From an uncultured Mucilaginibacter sp. (lineage in GTDB: Bacteria > Bacteroidota > Bacteroidia > Sphingobacteriales > Sphingobacteriaceae): a stretch of DNA of 64,000 nucleotides. Location: positions 1 through 64,000 of the forward strand of contig NZ_CALMAT010000121.1 of the NCBI RefSeq assembly GCF_937859865.1. The letters are read 5' to 3'. Positions 7,742 to 17,900 of this stretch are shown here, one piece after another; positions within the stretch are counted from its first letter, which is position 1; every line of letters starts with the position of its first letter. The notes below the pieces were generated by a model. It saw only the letters and a list, made by a program, of their open reading frames with translations. It was not told the origin of the DNA and did not search any database. The position numbers were made by a program, and so were the translations under genes.

Positions 7742-10700
7742 ATGATGCAGAACGGCAGCAATTACAATTTACTGATTGGCAAAATGGATGAGTTCATCCG
7801 GAAGTATTACTTAAACAAGTTGCTTCGCGGGATGATCTTTTTGGGCGCGGCTTTGTTTTTCAGTTACCTCATCATTACTTTTTCCGAATATTACGGCCAT
7901 TTCAACACCACTTTCCGTTCCATTATTTTTTACGCGTTTATCCTTTTAAACCTTTCACTTTTTGGCTGGCTGGTTGCGCCGCCTTTGCTGGCCTATTTTC
8001 GTTTGGGGAAAATGATCTCGCACGATCAGGCCGCAGAAATTATCGGCCGCTACTTTCAAAACGTGCAGGACAAATTATTGAACACGCTTCAGCTTAAAAA
8101 AATAGCCGACCAAAACCCGGAACGAAAATCACTGATCGAGGCCAGCATCAACCAAAAAATTGCCGAATTAAAACCGGTTACTTTTTCGGCTGCCGTAAAA
8201 ATCAACGAAAATAAACGTTTTTTAAAATGGGTTTTGATCCCGTTGGTTTTGATTATCACGGTTGCTTTTGTGGCGCCTTCCATCATTCATGACGGAACGG
8301 AACGCATTATCAAACACGATCAATACTTCGCGCCGAAAGCTCCTTTTAACTGGCATATTTTAAACAAATCGCTTTCGGTTGTTCAGGGCGAGGATTTGAA
8401 ACTGGGCTTAAAACTTACCGGAAACGAATTCCCAGAAAGCGTTTACCTCGAAACCGGCAAAAACAGTTTTAAGCTCGACAAAGAAAACCTAAGCTCTTTT
8501 TACCATACTTTTTCCAACATTCAGCAAAATTTCCGTTTCCGTTTAACCGGCGGCGATTTTTCTTCGCAGGAATTTGAAATCAAAGTAAACCCAAAGCCCT
8601 CGCTGCTGCATTTGGATGCGCGTTTGGTTTATCCTTCGTACCTGCATAAATCCGCAGAAAACGTGAATAATGCCGGCGATTTAACTTTGCCCGAAGGGAC
8701 AACGGTTGAATGGGATTTGCATACCGAAAACACAAGTGAAGTTCGGTTTTCCCTCAATCAAAAAAAGGTTTTAATTACTTCGGGCAACAACGTTTTTCAA
8801 CATCAGGAAAAGTTGCTGAAATCCGGTTTTTATTCGGTAAAACCCATCAACAATTTTGTTTCTTCTGCGGATTCTGCCGCTTACAGAATTTCCGTCGTTC
8901 CGGATTTGCCGCCCGTAATTTCTGCGGAGCAAAAAGCGGATTCGGTCAGTTCCAAAGCACTTTATTTTAACGGAAAAATCCAGGATGATTATGGTTTTTC
9001 CTCTTTAACTTTTCATTATTCGGTCCGAAACCCTTCTTCTCCACAAAAAAATAAAACCTACAGTTTGCCGGTAAAAGCAGATTTAGCGCAAACGTCGTCA
9101 ACCTTCTTCTATTTTTGGTCGCTAAAAGAAGCATCGTTAAATCCGGGCGATGAAATCAGTTATTATTTTGATGTGGCCGATAACGATGGCGTAAACGGTG
9201 CAAAACACAGCCGGACGCCGGAACAAACTTTACGCATCCCAACGGAAACCGAGCAAAACAAACAGTTGGATGCCGGCACGCAATCAGTAAAAAACAAAAT
9301 GCAATCGGCTATCAAATTGTCGGCACAAGTGGAACGCGATGCACAGAAATTGAACCGTTTATTGCTGGATAAAAAAACGCTTTCTTTTGACGAGAAAAAG
9401 CAGGTGGAAGATTTGCTGCAAAAACGCCGCGAACTGGAAGAAATGGTAAAGGATATGCAGCAGGAAAACGAGAAAAACCTGTACAACCGCCAGGAAACCA
9501 AACAGCAAAACCAGGAAATTTTGGAAAAGCAAAAGCAGATCAACGATTTGTTTAAGAACGTATTGGACGAAAAAACCAAGGAGCTGCTGAAAAACCTGGA
9601 AAAAATGCTGCAGCAAAACCAAAAAGACGATGCGCGCGAAGATATTTCGAAGATGCAGATGGACAATAAATCTTTGCAAAAAGAATTGGACCGGATGCTG
9701 GAGCTGTACAAAAAACTGGAGTTTGACCAAAAGCTGAACGAAAACATCAACCAGTTAGATAAGCTGGCCGAAAAAGAGCAGGCTTTGGCCGAAAAGAGTG
9801 CGCAAAAACAGCAACAAGCCGAGCAGTTGAAACAAGAGCAACAGACGATCAAAAAAGATTTTGAAGACCTGAAAAAATCGTTGAAAGATTTGGAGCAGAA
9901 AAACGAAGCGTTGGAAAACAAAAACGATTTTGAAACGCCCAAAGCCGAACAGCAGGAAGCGGAGCAGCAGATGGACAAAAGCGAAGAAAACCTTAGCAAA
10001 AATGAAAAGCAAAAAGCTGCGCAAGCGCAAAAGCAGGCGGCAAGCCAAATGCAAAAGATGAGCGCGAAAATGAAACAGATGCAGCAGCAGGGCGAAGAAA
10101 AAGAAGCGCAGGTAAACGCACAGCAATTGCGGTCAATCTTAAAAAATTTGGTTACCAGTTCTTTCAGCCAGGAAAAAGTGATGCAAACGTTTAAACAATT
10201 AAACGCCAGCGACCCGGATTATGTAAACCAAACCCAAAACCAGCAAAACATAAAAGATAATTTAAAAACAGTTGAAGACAGTTTATTTGCATTGAGCAAG
10301 CGCGTGCCACAGATTGAAGCCACGGTAAACAAAGAAATAACGGCCATCAACAGTAATATTGACCAGGCGATTGCTAATTTAGGCGAACGGCGTACAGCAG
10401 AAGCCAACCGTAGCCAGCAATTTGCCATGACTTCGATGAACAATTTGGCTTTGATGCTGAACGAAGTACTGGACCAGTTGCAAAATGCGATGAAAAACGC
10501 CAAGCCCGGAAGCGGCAAACAAAAGCAGCCTTCGATGCAGCAATTGAGCCAGATGCAGCAGGAACTGAACAAAAACATGCAGAAAGCACGCCAGCAAATG
10601 CAGCAACAGGGCCAGCAAGGTCAGGGCCAACAAGGGCAAGGCCAGCCAAAAAATGGCATGAGCGAGCAAATGGCCAAAATGGCGCGGCAACAGGAAATGA

Positions 10701-11086
10701 TCCGCCGGGCATTGCAAAACATTAACCAGCAAGAAAACAAAGACGGAAAAAACGGGTTGGGTAATCTTGGCGAGATTTCGAAACAAATGGAACAAACTGA
10801 AAGAGATCTCGTAAATAAGAAAATTGAAACTGAGACGTTAATCAGGCAACAGAAAATACAAACGCGGTTATTAGAAGCTGAAAAAGCAGAACAGGAACGG
10901 GAGCAAGATCAGAAAAGGGAGAGCCAGGCTGCAAAAAATATGGCCCCAGGCTATCAAAAAGCCTTGCAAAGCTATCAGCAAATAAAAAATAAGCAAACAG
11001 AACAGCTTATTACGATACCCCCGGATGTAAATCTGTTTTACAAATCGAAAATAAAGACTTACTTTAACGAAATTAACCGCAAATAA
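7742..11086 (+). CDS. DUF4175 family membrane protein with long coiled coil
   Basis: About 1114 residues. Three hydrophobic segments lie near the N-terminus (around residues 30-55, 60-85 and 160-185), followed by an extracytoplasmic-looking beta-rich region (to about residue 510) and then a very long Gln/Lys/Glu-rich coiled coil (about 510-1080) with a low-complexity run of QQG/GQG repeats near residue 950. This is the Bacteroidota DUF4175 architecture; the function is unknown. Start chosen at ATG 7742; ATG 7745 is equally possible. The gene is followed after two bases by an RsbW-like ATPase and then ybeY, apparently one operon. A G-type word at 9123 is translated as LKEAS. Confidence 0.85.
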   Translation: MMQNGSNYNLLIGKMDEFIRKYYLNKLLRGMIFLGAALFFSYLIITFSEYYGHFNTTFRSIIFYAFILLNLSLFGWLVAPPLLAYFRLGKMISHDQAAEIIGRYFQNVQDKLLNTLQLKKIADQNPERKSLIEASINQKIAELKPVTFSAAVKINENKRFLKWVLIPLVLIITVAFVAPSIIHDGTERIIKHDQYFAPKAPFNWHILNKSLSVVQGEDLKLGLKLTGNEFPESVYLETGKNSFKLDKENLSSFYHTFSNIQQNFRFRLTGGDFSSQEFEIKVNPKPSLLHLDARLVYPSYLHKSAENVNNAGDLTLPEGTTVEWDLHTENTSEVRFSLNQKKVLITSGNNVFQHQEKLLKSGFYSVKPINNFVSSADSAAYRISVVPDLPPVISAEQKADSVSSKALYFNGKIQDDYGFSSLTFHYSVRNPSSPQKNKTYSLPVKADLAQTSSTFFYFWSLKEASLNPGDEISYYFDVADNDGVNGAKHSRTPEQTLRIPTETEQNKQLDAGTQSVKNKMQSAIKLSAQVERDAQKLNRLLLDKKTLSFDEKKQVEDLLQKRRELEEMVKDMQQENEKNLYNRQETKQQNQEILEKQKQINDLFKNVLDEKTKELLKNLEKMLQQNQKDDAREDISKMQMDNKSLQKELDRMLELYKKLEFDQKLNENINQLDKLAEKEQALAEKSAQKQQQAEQLKQEQQTIKKDFEDLKKSLKDLEQKNEALENKNDFETPKAEQQEAEQQMDKSEENLSKNEKQKAAQAQKQAASQMQKMSAKMKQMQQQGEEKEAQVNAQQLRSILKNLVTSSFSQEKVMQTFKQLNASDPDYVNQTQNQQNIKDNLKTVEDSLFALSKRVPQIEATVNKEITAINSNIDQAIANLGERRTAEANRSQQFAMTSMNNLALMLNEVLDQLQNAMKNAKPGSGKQKQPSMQQLSQMQQELNKNMQKARQQMQQQGQQGQGQQGQGQPKNGMSEQMAKMARQQEMIRRALQNINQQENKDGKNGLGNLGEISKQMEQTERDLVNKKIETETLIRQQKIQTRLLEAEKAEQEREQDQKRESQAAKNMAPGYQKALQSYQQIKNKQTEQLITIPPDVNLFYKSKIKTYFNEINRK
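9123..9134 (-). repeat. G-type 12-mer inside DUF4175 gene
   Basis: TAAAAGAAGCAT, translated in frame within SLKEASLN. The flanking bases do not match the extended element. Confidence 0.8.
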
Positions 11087-11088
11087 TA

Positions 11089-11517
11089 ATGGTGCAGCCA
11101 GTAAAAGTATCAGACGGCGAATTATATACGCTTCAGCTTCCTTCAACAATGGAGAGCATACCTCGTTTGGAAAGTTTGGTTGAAGAAATATCAGAACGCT
11201 ACCAGGTTAGTGAAGATACTTTTGCTAATATGATGACCTGCTTAAACGAAGCGTTGATCAATGCGATTGTGCACGGCAACCAATCAGACGCAAACAAAAC
11301 CGTTTATATCAACGCAGAAGTTAACGACCATAAAAAAATTATCTGGACGGTTGCCGATGAAGGCCCGGGGTTTGATTACAACAATATTCCCGATCCAACT
11401 ACTCCCGAAAATTTAGAAAAGGAAACCGGCCGCGGTGTTTTTATCATCAAACATTTAGCTGATCAGTTTATTTTTAATGCCCGCGGAAACGAAGTAGAAC
11501 TGCACTTTAAATTGTAG
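11089..11517 (+). CDS. RsbW-like ATP-binding protein (HATPase_c, anti-sigma factor type)
   Basis: A 142-residue GHKL ATPase domain protein. The N box is seen as CLNEALINAIVHGN, the G1 box as VADEGPGFD and the G2 region as GRGVFIIKHLAD, the order found in SpoIIAB/RsbW serine kinases. Such proteins phosphorylate anti-anti-sigma factors and bind sigma factors; no sigma factor or STAS partner is visible here, so the partner is unknown. The start codon follows the DUF4175 stop by two bases and ybeY follows its stop by two bases, implying translational coupling and one transcript. The link with a DUF4175 protein and ybeY is common in this phylum. Confidence 0.85.
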   Translation: MVQPVKVSDGELYTLQLPSTMESIPRLESLVEEISERYQVSEDTFANMMTCLNEALINAIVHGNQSDANKTVYINAEVNDHKKIIWTVADEGPGFDYNNIPDPTTPENLEKETGRGVFIIKHLADQFIFNARGNEVELHFKL

Positions 11518-11519
11518 GA

Positions 11520-11951
11520 ATGCCTGCCAAAATTAATTTTTTTGCAGAGGAAACCGATTTCAAATTAAAAAACAAAAAACTCCTCCGTACTTGGGTTGAG
11601 CAAACACTGCTTGCCGAAAAACGCATTTTAAAAGAAATCAATTTTATTTTTTGCAACGATGCTTATCTCCTGAAAATTAATCAGGAATATTTACAGCACG
11701 ATACTTATACCGACATCATCACTTTTGATAATTCTGAAACAACAGAAGAAATCGTAAGCGATATTTTTATATCGGTAGAAAGGGCGGCCGAAAACGCACT
11801 GTCCTTCCAAACCCCTTTTTTGCAGGAACTTCACCGCGTAATGATCCATGGCGTGCTGCATTTAGCAGGTTACAAAGATAAATCTGCCAAAGATGTTAAA
11901 ACCATGCGCAGCAAAGAAAACTTTTATCTAAGCAGTTTAGGGCCTGTTTAA
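11520..11951 (+). CDS. ybeY: rRNA maturation endoribonuclease YbeY
   Basis: A 143-residue UPF0054/YbeY protein, a metal-dependent endonuclease acting in 16S rRNA 3'-end maturation and ribosome quality control. Family features seen are LxINQEYLQHDTYTDIITFD and the metal site HGVLHLAGYKDK. In the canonical motif (HGxLHLxGYDH) a third His completes the zinc site; here that position is Lys, with Asp beside it, as I recall being usual for Bacteroidota members. Last gene of the DUF4175-ATPase-ybeY group; an inverted repeat pair begins 21 bases after its stop. Confidence 0.92.
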   Translation: MPAKINFFAEETDFKLKNKKLLRTWVEQTLLAEKRILKEINFIFCNDAYLLKINQEYLQHDTYTDIITFDNSETTEEIVSDIFISVERAAENALSFQTPFLQELHRVMIHGVLHLAGYKDKSAKDVKTMRSKENFYLSSLGPV

Positions 11952-11972
11952 ATTTTGTTAAACATATTTGAG

Positions 11973-12068
11973 ATGCTTCTTTTAGCACATAAAAATCATA
12001 GCTTTTTAGTGGTTTTTGTAACATTAAAATAGCCGAGCACACCAATTTTATAGGCATAAAAGAAGCAT
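11973..12068 (+). repeat. G-type inverted pair, about 96 bases
   Basis: ATGCTTCTTTTA (11973-11984), continued by GCACATAAAAATCAT, faces CACACCAATTTTATAGGCA plus TAAAAGAAGCAT (12057-12068). The arms share the extended element, while the interior is unlike that of other pairs. The pair sits between ybeY and the glutathione peroxidase gene. Confidence 0.9.
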
Positions 12069-12156
12069 CGCAAAATATTATGCTATAAATTTAAACAGCT
12101 TCTTGGTTACGGATAATTAGAAATGAACTACCTTTACGGCATTAAATTTTAAAGAA

Positions 12157-12669
12157 ATGATCAAATCAATTGCTATTATTTTAACCTTGATTTTTACCGC
12201 GCCAGGTTCTGTTTATGATTTTAAACTGAAAACCATTGACGGCAAAAATTTTAACCTGGCTGCTTATAAAGGCAAAAAACTGTTAATTGTAAATACAGCT
12301 TCTAAATGCGGCTTTACACCACAATATGCTGAATTGCAAAAACTGGCAGACCAATACAAAGACAAAGTTACGGTAGTTGGTTTTCCGGCGAATAATTTTG
12401 GCGGACAGGAACCGGGCGCCAATTTGGCAATTAAAGAGTTTTGCCAGAAAAATTATGGCGTAACTTTTCCGCTAAGCGAAAAGGTGAGTGTGAAAGGCGA
12501 TGATATCAGCCCGCTTTTTAAATACCTGACTTCTGCTGAAAACCCTGATTTTACCGGTGAAATCCAATGGAATTTTGAAAAGTTTTTAATTGACGAGAAC
12601 GGAAAGCTGATTCACCGTTATCGCTCCAGCGTAAAACCTTTATCCACAGAAATTACTAGCCAGTTATAA
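12157..12669 (+). CDS. Glutathione peroxidase family thiol peroxidase
   Basis: A 170-residue GPx-family protein that reduces hydroperoxides; bacterial Cys-type members usually take electrons from thioredoxin. Residues 1-17 are hydrophobic and may be a signal peptide or anchor. The catalytic site is clear: NTASKCGFT with peroxidatic Cys51, FPANNFGGQEPG with the conserved Gln, and WNFEKFLID with the conserved Trp and Asn. A Cys in FCQKNYG could act as the resolving residue. It is a single gene, closed by a strong terminator shared with the convergent aat gene. Confidence 0.92.
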   Translation: MIKSIAIILTLIFTAPGSVYDFKLKTIDGKNFNLAAYKGKKLLIVNTASKCGFTPQYAELQKLADQYKDKVTVVGFPANNFGGQEPGANLAIKEFCQKNYGVTFPLSEKVSVKGDDISPLFKYLTSAENPDFTGEIQWNFEKFLIDENGKLIHRYRSSVKPLSTEITSQL

Positions 12670-12681
12670 AAAAAGATTGAT

Positions 12682-12716
12682 AAAAAAAGCTTTCCCAACT
12701 TGGGGAAGCTTTTTTT
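12682..12716. terminator. Bidirectional intrinsic terminator between gpx and aat
   Basis: A-run, GCTTTCCC, loop AACTT, GGGGAAGC, T-run: a long stem with A/T tails on both sides. It overlaps the aat stop codon and serves both convergent genes. Confidence 0.9.
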
Positions 12717-13341
12717 ATGCCAAATATTTGAGGTATTCTTCCCGGCCAATCATAACTGCGCCCAAAGATTCCAAATGCTCATTTTGGATCTGGCAATCAA
12801 TCAGCTCATACTGTTTTTGCTGGCATAAAGTAACCAAAGCGGTTTTTGAAGCATTGCTTGCTTTGCTAAACATACTTTCGCCACAAAAAACGCGGTTTAC
12901 GGCAACACCGTACAAACCGCCCACCAGTTCGTTTTGCTGCCAAACTTCTACCGAGTGCGCCTTGCCTTGCCGGTGCAGTTCGAGATAGGCTTTTTGCATG
13001 TCTTTTGTGATCCAGGTGCCTTGCTGCCCTTCCCGAAAAATGCTGGCACAGGCAGCAATAACGGCCGCAAAATCCTGATCAAAAGTTACGGTAAACTTCC
13101 CGGAACGTAACACCTGCCGCATACTTTTTGATACTTTAAGCCGATCAGGAAAAATAACGCAGCGTTCGTGCAGCGCGTACCACAAAATCGGGTTCTTGTT
13201 GCTGTACCAGGGGAAAATTCCGTTCGCGTAAGCCAGGTTCAGTCTTTCTACCGATAAATCACCACCAACAGCCAATAGTCCATCGGCTTCTGCCAAAGCC
13301 GGATCAGGGAAAACCAGCCGTTCGTCTAACTGAAAAATCAT
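12715..13341 (-). CDS. aat: Leucyl/phenylalanyl-tRNA--protein transferase
   Basis: A 208-residue Aat protein, which adds Leu or Phe from aminoacyl-tRNA to N-terminal Arg or Lys of proteins, marking them for ClpAP degradation (N-end rule). Signatures: FPDPALAEADGLLAVGGDLS, YANGIFPWYS, ILWYALHERCVIFP, WITKDMQKAYLELHRQGKAHSVEVW and LVGGLYGVAVNRVFCGESMFS. Length and motifs are complete. Its stop codon is inside the shared terminator hairpin; upstream the gap to the amidohydrolase stop holds two repeats and a terminator. Confidence 0.95.
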   Translation of the reverse strand: MIFQLDERLVFPDPALAEADGLLAVGGDLSVERLNLAYANGIFPWYSNKNPILWYALHERCVIFPDRLKVSKSMRQVLRSGKFTVTFDQDFAAVIAACASIFREGQQGTWITKDMQKAYLELHRQGKAHSVEVWQQNELVGGLYGVAVNRVFCGESMFSKASNASKTALVTLCQQKQYELIDCQIQNEHLESLGAVMIGREEYLKYLA

Positions 13342-13440
13342 ACGCCAACCCCTACAATCGTTTTAGGTTCATCCACAATTAGCACATTTATTTTACTGCT
13401 TTTAACCAACAATAGTTTTGGTTTGATTAAAGTTTCGGGC

Positions 13441-13452
13441 ATACTTCTTTTA
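13441..13452 (+). repeat. A-type 12-mer, intergenic
   Basis: ATACTTCTTTTA followed by GCACATAAATTTTGG, an extended copy, upstream of aat and antisense to its direction. Confidence 0.85.
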
Positions 13453-13501
13453 GCACATAAATTTTGGTTTTGTTGAGTGCTGAAAGTTTTATTTGTAACA
13501 A

Positions 13502-13513
13502 ATGCTTCTTTTA
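13502..13513 (+). repeat. G-type 12-mer, intergenic
   Basis: ATGCTTCTTTTA followed by CCACATAAAA, 49 bases after the A-type copy and in the same orientation; it runs into the terminator of the amidohydrolase gene. Confidence 0.85.
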
Positions 13514-13521
13514 CCACATAA

Positions 13522-13556
13522 AAAAAGGTGTCGCCGTTTCTTGGTAACACCTTTTT
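13522..13556 (-). terminator. Intrinsic terminator of the amidohydrolase pair
   Basis: AAAAAGGTGT and ACACCTTTTT form a perfect 10-bp stem with a 15-base loop. Read on the minus strand it ends with a T-run, just after the stop of the 438-residue amidohydrolase. Confidence 0.85.
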
Positions 13557-13572
13557 CAATTTCAATTCATTT

Positions 13573-14889
13573 TTACAATTTAGCTTCGACGCCATATTTA
13601 CCGGCAAACTTTTTATACAATTGCTTGTGCAAATTATCCAGGTTAATGTTTCGCCCTTGGATAAAAGCAGTGTCCACATTAAGCGTAACCATGTCCAAAG
13701 CATCGCCTTTTGAGATAAAAAGTGTGGCGTCTTTTCCAACTTCCAGCGTTCCGGTTGTTTTATCAATGCCTAAAATTTTGGCGTTGTTTAAAGTGATCAT
13801 CTGGACGGCTTGTTCTTTGGTTAAACCATAACCAACTGCTTCTCCTGCTTCAAATGGTAAATTGCGCTGCCGCCAAAAACCAATTCCGGTCAAGCCGTAC
13901 AGCACGCCAGCATCCTGCAATAGCTTTGGCAGTTTGTAAGGCAGGTAAACATCGTCTTCGTCTTTGTCCGGCAAACGCTGGGTTTCCCGCAAAATCACCG
14001 GCACGTTGTTATCTTTCAAAACATCTGTAACCAAATACGATTCGTTCCCGCCAACAATTACTTCTTTTATGCCATATTTTTTGGCGAAATTAATGGCCTG
14101 GGTAATCTCTTTCGCGCCTTCCGCATTTACAAAAAGCATTTTCGTTCCGTTGAAAAGACCTTTCATTGCTTCGAAACGCAAGTTGGCAACTTTTGGCTTG
14201 GCCATTTCTGCATAGGCTTTTGCTTCAGAAAAATATTTGCTCAATTCATCAATAACCCGTTGTGCCCGGTCAGCAGGCGTTTCCTGTGCCGCTGCCCCGG
14301 CAGCTTGCGGCCCTCTTCTGGTTCTCGCTGCGCGGGCGATAGGCCAGGTTAAGTGCATACCAATATCCGTTTTGTAGGCCGCATCCTGCCAGTTCCAGGC
14401 ATCTAACTGAACAACGGAAGATTGGCCGGAAACCAAACCGCCTTCGGGCGTAGGTTGTGCCAATAAAATGCCGTTAGAACGAACGGTTGGGATCACTTTA
14501 GAATCTGTGTTGTAGGCAATCAGCGAACGCACATTCGGGTTAACGTCGCCTGTTTCTTCATCATCAATAGTTGCCCTTACCGATTCAAATTCTACTAAAC
14601 CGAGCGTCGTGATCGGACAAATAAAGCCCGGATACAACTGCTTTCCGTTTGCCAAAATTACCTCGCTAAAAGAAGCATTCGGTGCCGTGCCGCTACCAAT
14701 GGCCGTAATTTTACCTTTATCAAAAGCGATATAACCATTTTCAATTACCTGGCCGTTGCCAACATGGATGGTTGCGCCGGTAATTAAAACAGGTTTGGAT
14801 TGAGGTTTTGCAGGAGAAATATTGGCCTGGCCAAAAGCAAGGATTGTTGCAAACAGCAATTCGCCTAAACTTAAAAATATTTTTTTCAT
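13573..14889 (-). CDS. Secreted amidohydrolase-family protein (short, imidazolonepropionase-like)
   Basis: 438 residues with a signal peptide (MKKIFLSLGELLFATILAFGQA, cleavage near AFGQA). The fold is that of metal-dependent amidohydrolases: ITGATIHVGNGQVIENGYIAFDKGKI at the N-terminus and GYGLTKEQAVQMITLNNAKILGID plus LEVGKDATLFIS at the C-terminus. The usual metal site HxH after PGFI is replaced by CPITT (YPGFICPITTLGLVE), so the binuclear metal centre may be incomplete. It is downstream of the 1021-residue amidohydrolase with an 18-base gap, so the two are probably co-transcribed and may work as a pair. A G-type repeat word lies at 14667. Confidence 0.8.
   Translation of the reverse strand: MKKIFLSLGELLFATILAFGQANISPAKPQSKPVLITGATIHVGNGQVIENGYIAFDKGKITAIGSGTAPNASFSEVILANGKQLYPGFICPITTLGLVEFESVRATIDDEETGDVNPNVRSLIAYNTDSKVIPTVRSNGILLAQPTPEGGLVSGQSSVVQLDAWNWQDAAYKTDIGMHLTWPIARAARTRRGPQAAGAAAQETPADRAQRVIDELSKYFSEAKAYAEMAKPKVANLRFEAMKGLFNGTKMLFVNAEGAKEITQAINFAKKYGIKEVIVGGNESYLVTDVLKDNNVPVILRETQRLPDKDEDDVYLPYKLPKLLQDAGVLYGLTGIGFWRQRNLPFEAGEAVGYGLTKEQAVQMITLNNAKILGIDKTTGTLEVGKDATLFISKGDALDMVTLNVDTAFIQGRNINLDNLHKQLYKKFAGKYGVEAKL
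14667..14678 (-). repeat. G-type 12-mer inside amidohydrolase gene
   Basis: TAAAAGAAGCAT; on the coding strand it reads through NASFSEV. A near copy in the same gene (ATTACTTCTTTTATGCCATA near 14057) differs in the first base of the word. Confidence 0.78.
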
Positions 14890-14907
14890 GATGGTTTTTG
14901 CTAATGA

Positions 14908-17900
14908 TTAATGTTGATCCTGATTTTGCTGAACGCCTTTTTGTTTAACCACAAACTGGTCTTCTTCCAGCGTTTCGCACTCGTACAAACGCCTGCGCTG
15001 AAAAGCCGGGCGTTGTGCAGCAGAACCTGCGTTTTTTGCTTCGATCATTTTTTGGATGATGCGGCCTTCATCAGCTTTCATGGCTTTTTGTTTGGCTGCG
15101 TCCTGCGCGTAGTCCCAGTATGGGATGCCATCAACATAAGTTTTTTCGGCAACGGCATAAATAGACAAAGGGTTGGCCGACCAAAGCACCAAATCAGCAT
15201 CTTTTCCCGGTTTGATGCTGCCGATACGGTTATCTACGTGCATCATTTTTGCCGGGTTTAACGTAACTAACTTCAAGGCGTCTTCCTCGTTCATTTGTCC
15301 GTAAGTAACTGCTTTTCCGGCTTCCTGGTTTAAACGGCGCGCCATTTCTGCATCATCTGAATTGAAACCGGTTAAAACGCCAACTTCATGCATCAACTTG
15401 CCGTTGTACGGAATAGCTTCTGCAACTTCCATTTTGTAAGCCCACCAATCTGAGAAAGTTGAACCGGCAATATTGTGGGCTTTCATTTTATCGGCCACTT
15501 TATAACCTTCTAAAATGTGGGTGAAAGTATTGATTTTGAAACCCATCGAATCAGCCACGTGCATCAGCATATTGATTTCTGATTGTACATAAGAATGGCA
15601 GGTAATGTGGCGGGTATCATTCAATATCTCTACCAAAGCATCCAGTTCCAAATCGCGCCGAACGTTGTTTCCTTTTACGGCACGTGCTGCCTTGTATTCT
15701 TTTGCGCGTTTAAAAGCATCTATATAAACCTGCTCAACACCCATTCGTGTTTGTGGGAAACGGATGTTTGCCGAACCAAAAGCAGCCGGAAAATTACTTT
15801 GCTTTACGTTTTCGCCTAAAGCAAATTTGATAAAGCCAGGGCTGCCTTCAAACTTCATCTGGTCTGGCGTTACGCCCCAGCGATGTTTGATCAGTTGATT
15901 TTGTCCACCAATTGGATTTGCCGAACCATGCAAAATATGCGAAGTGGTAACGCCGCCAGCCAGTTGCCGGTACAAATCAATATCTTCGGAATTTAGTACA
16001 TCGGCAATCCTAACTTCGGAAGTAACAGCTTGGCTGCCTTCGTTGATGCCGCCGGTTGCTGCAATGTGCGAATGTTCGTCCACAATTCCGGCAGTAATTT
16101 GCTTGCCGGTTGCATCAATCACTTTGGCGTTCGCAGCCGACAAATTTTTGCCTACTGCTTTTATCTTGCCATTTTCGATGAGAACATCTGTGTTTTTTAA
16201 AATCCCTTCTTTTTCGTTGGTCCAAACAGTTGCGTTTTTAAACAGCGTAGTTTCTGCTTTCGGGATTTGTGCATTGCCAAAAGCCATGAACGGATAAATC
16301 ACCGGGCCAACATTGGTGTTTGGTTTAGGCGTTGGGCGGGTTGGGGCAATCGTTGCAGCACTGGTATAAACCGCTGTCCATTTGGTCGTTGTTCCATCTG
16401 GAAGAACGCCTTGTCCGCGCAAAGTAAGCGGCGTTGTTGAAGTAATGTATCCGCTTAAACGAATGTTGCCAGCCGGATTATTTTTTAAATCGAAGTAAAT
16501 ATTGACCTGATCGCCGGCACGAAGAAAAGTCCCCTGAGTACGTACGCTATCGGTACCGCTACGATCAGCAGCAACCGTGTAAGAACCAGGCGTGCCGTTA
16601 ACATTTAAAGTAATGTTGCCTAAACCGTCGCCGGTTAAATTGTACTTGCCGCGGAGATCTGCCACATCCATTTTAGAAACCACGTATTGGCGGCCTTCAA
16701 TCCAATTCTCATAAATCACATTGTCTTTTTTGAAGACACTGGACGAAGTGATAATGAAATTGGCCAGTTTTCCTTTTGCCAGCGTGCCCAATTTATCACC
16801 GATGCCCAGCATTTCTGCCGGTGTTTGTGTTACTGCTTTTATCGCTTGTTTTTCGGTGAGGCCATAATCTACGGCAGTGCGCAAATTCGTCCAAAAATCA
16901 CGCGAACTTTCTAAACCATCCGAAGTAATGGCAAAACGGATACCTGCTTTTTCCAGCACTGCCGGGTTTGTTGGCGCCAGTTCCCAATGCTTCATTTGCG
17001 CGTAAGTAATTTGGCGGGCATCAAAAGGGTCGGTTACATCATAAGGTGCCGGGAAATTGACCGGGATGATAAAGCCCGCACCTGTAGCCTTCATTTCATT
17101 GATGCGCTGGTATTCTTCCCCGTCCGATTTGTACAGGTAAACCTTGCCAAACTCCTTGCCTATTTTTGCCGCACGCAGTACACTAAACGGATCGGTAACT
17201 TCAAAAATTTGCGGTAAAGTTTGGATGCGGTTAAATTCGTTCAGCGAAATATTGTATTCTTCTTTCTGGTTTTTGTACCAGGCCGCATCGTAATACGTTT
17301 GGCGCAGCAAAGCAATCACGCCCATTAAAGAAGTTGGATAATTGGTAGCCGCTGTGCCTTTGCTAAACGAATAATGCGCCGCCACCTGATCGTTCAACAT
17401 TACTTCGTTATCGCGTTCATCACCCAAAGTAACGGCAACCGAAGTGCCGCGGGCAATACCATCACGGATTAGAGATTGAACGGCGCCAAAACCATTCTTT
17501 TTATAATCAACAGAAGTAGTTGCATTGGCATGAAAAACAGCTTTGGCATTCATTTCCGGTTTAATGGCTTCGTTCCAGCCGTAAGCACCGGGTTTTGTAG
17601 AAACGGGAATATTCACCCGGCTAAAACCTCCGCCACCTGCACCGCCTAAGCCAAAAGCCTGGCGCGGCGCTTCGGGCATTCCGTATGTGGTAAAAGCATC
17701 TACCAGTCCCGGATAAATAAATTTCCCTTTTAAATCAATCACTACATATCCTTTCGGAATGGCAATGGCTGCCCCAACGGCTTCAATTTGCCGGTCTTTA
17801 ATCAGCAATGTTCCGTTGGTAATGGTTTGATCGGCACTGGCAACAATGGTTGCGTTGGTAAAAGCGTATTGCCCTGGCCGAATATCCCAGGCACCGTTTA

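Noticed and set aside
9163-10795. Long antisense open frames opposite the DUF4175 gene
   Set aside because: They are rich in Phe, Leu, Ser and Cys because they mirror Gln/Lys/Glu codons of the coiled coil; no family features or start signals.
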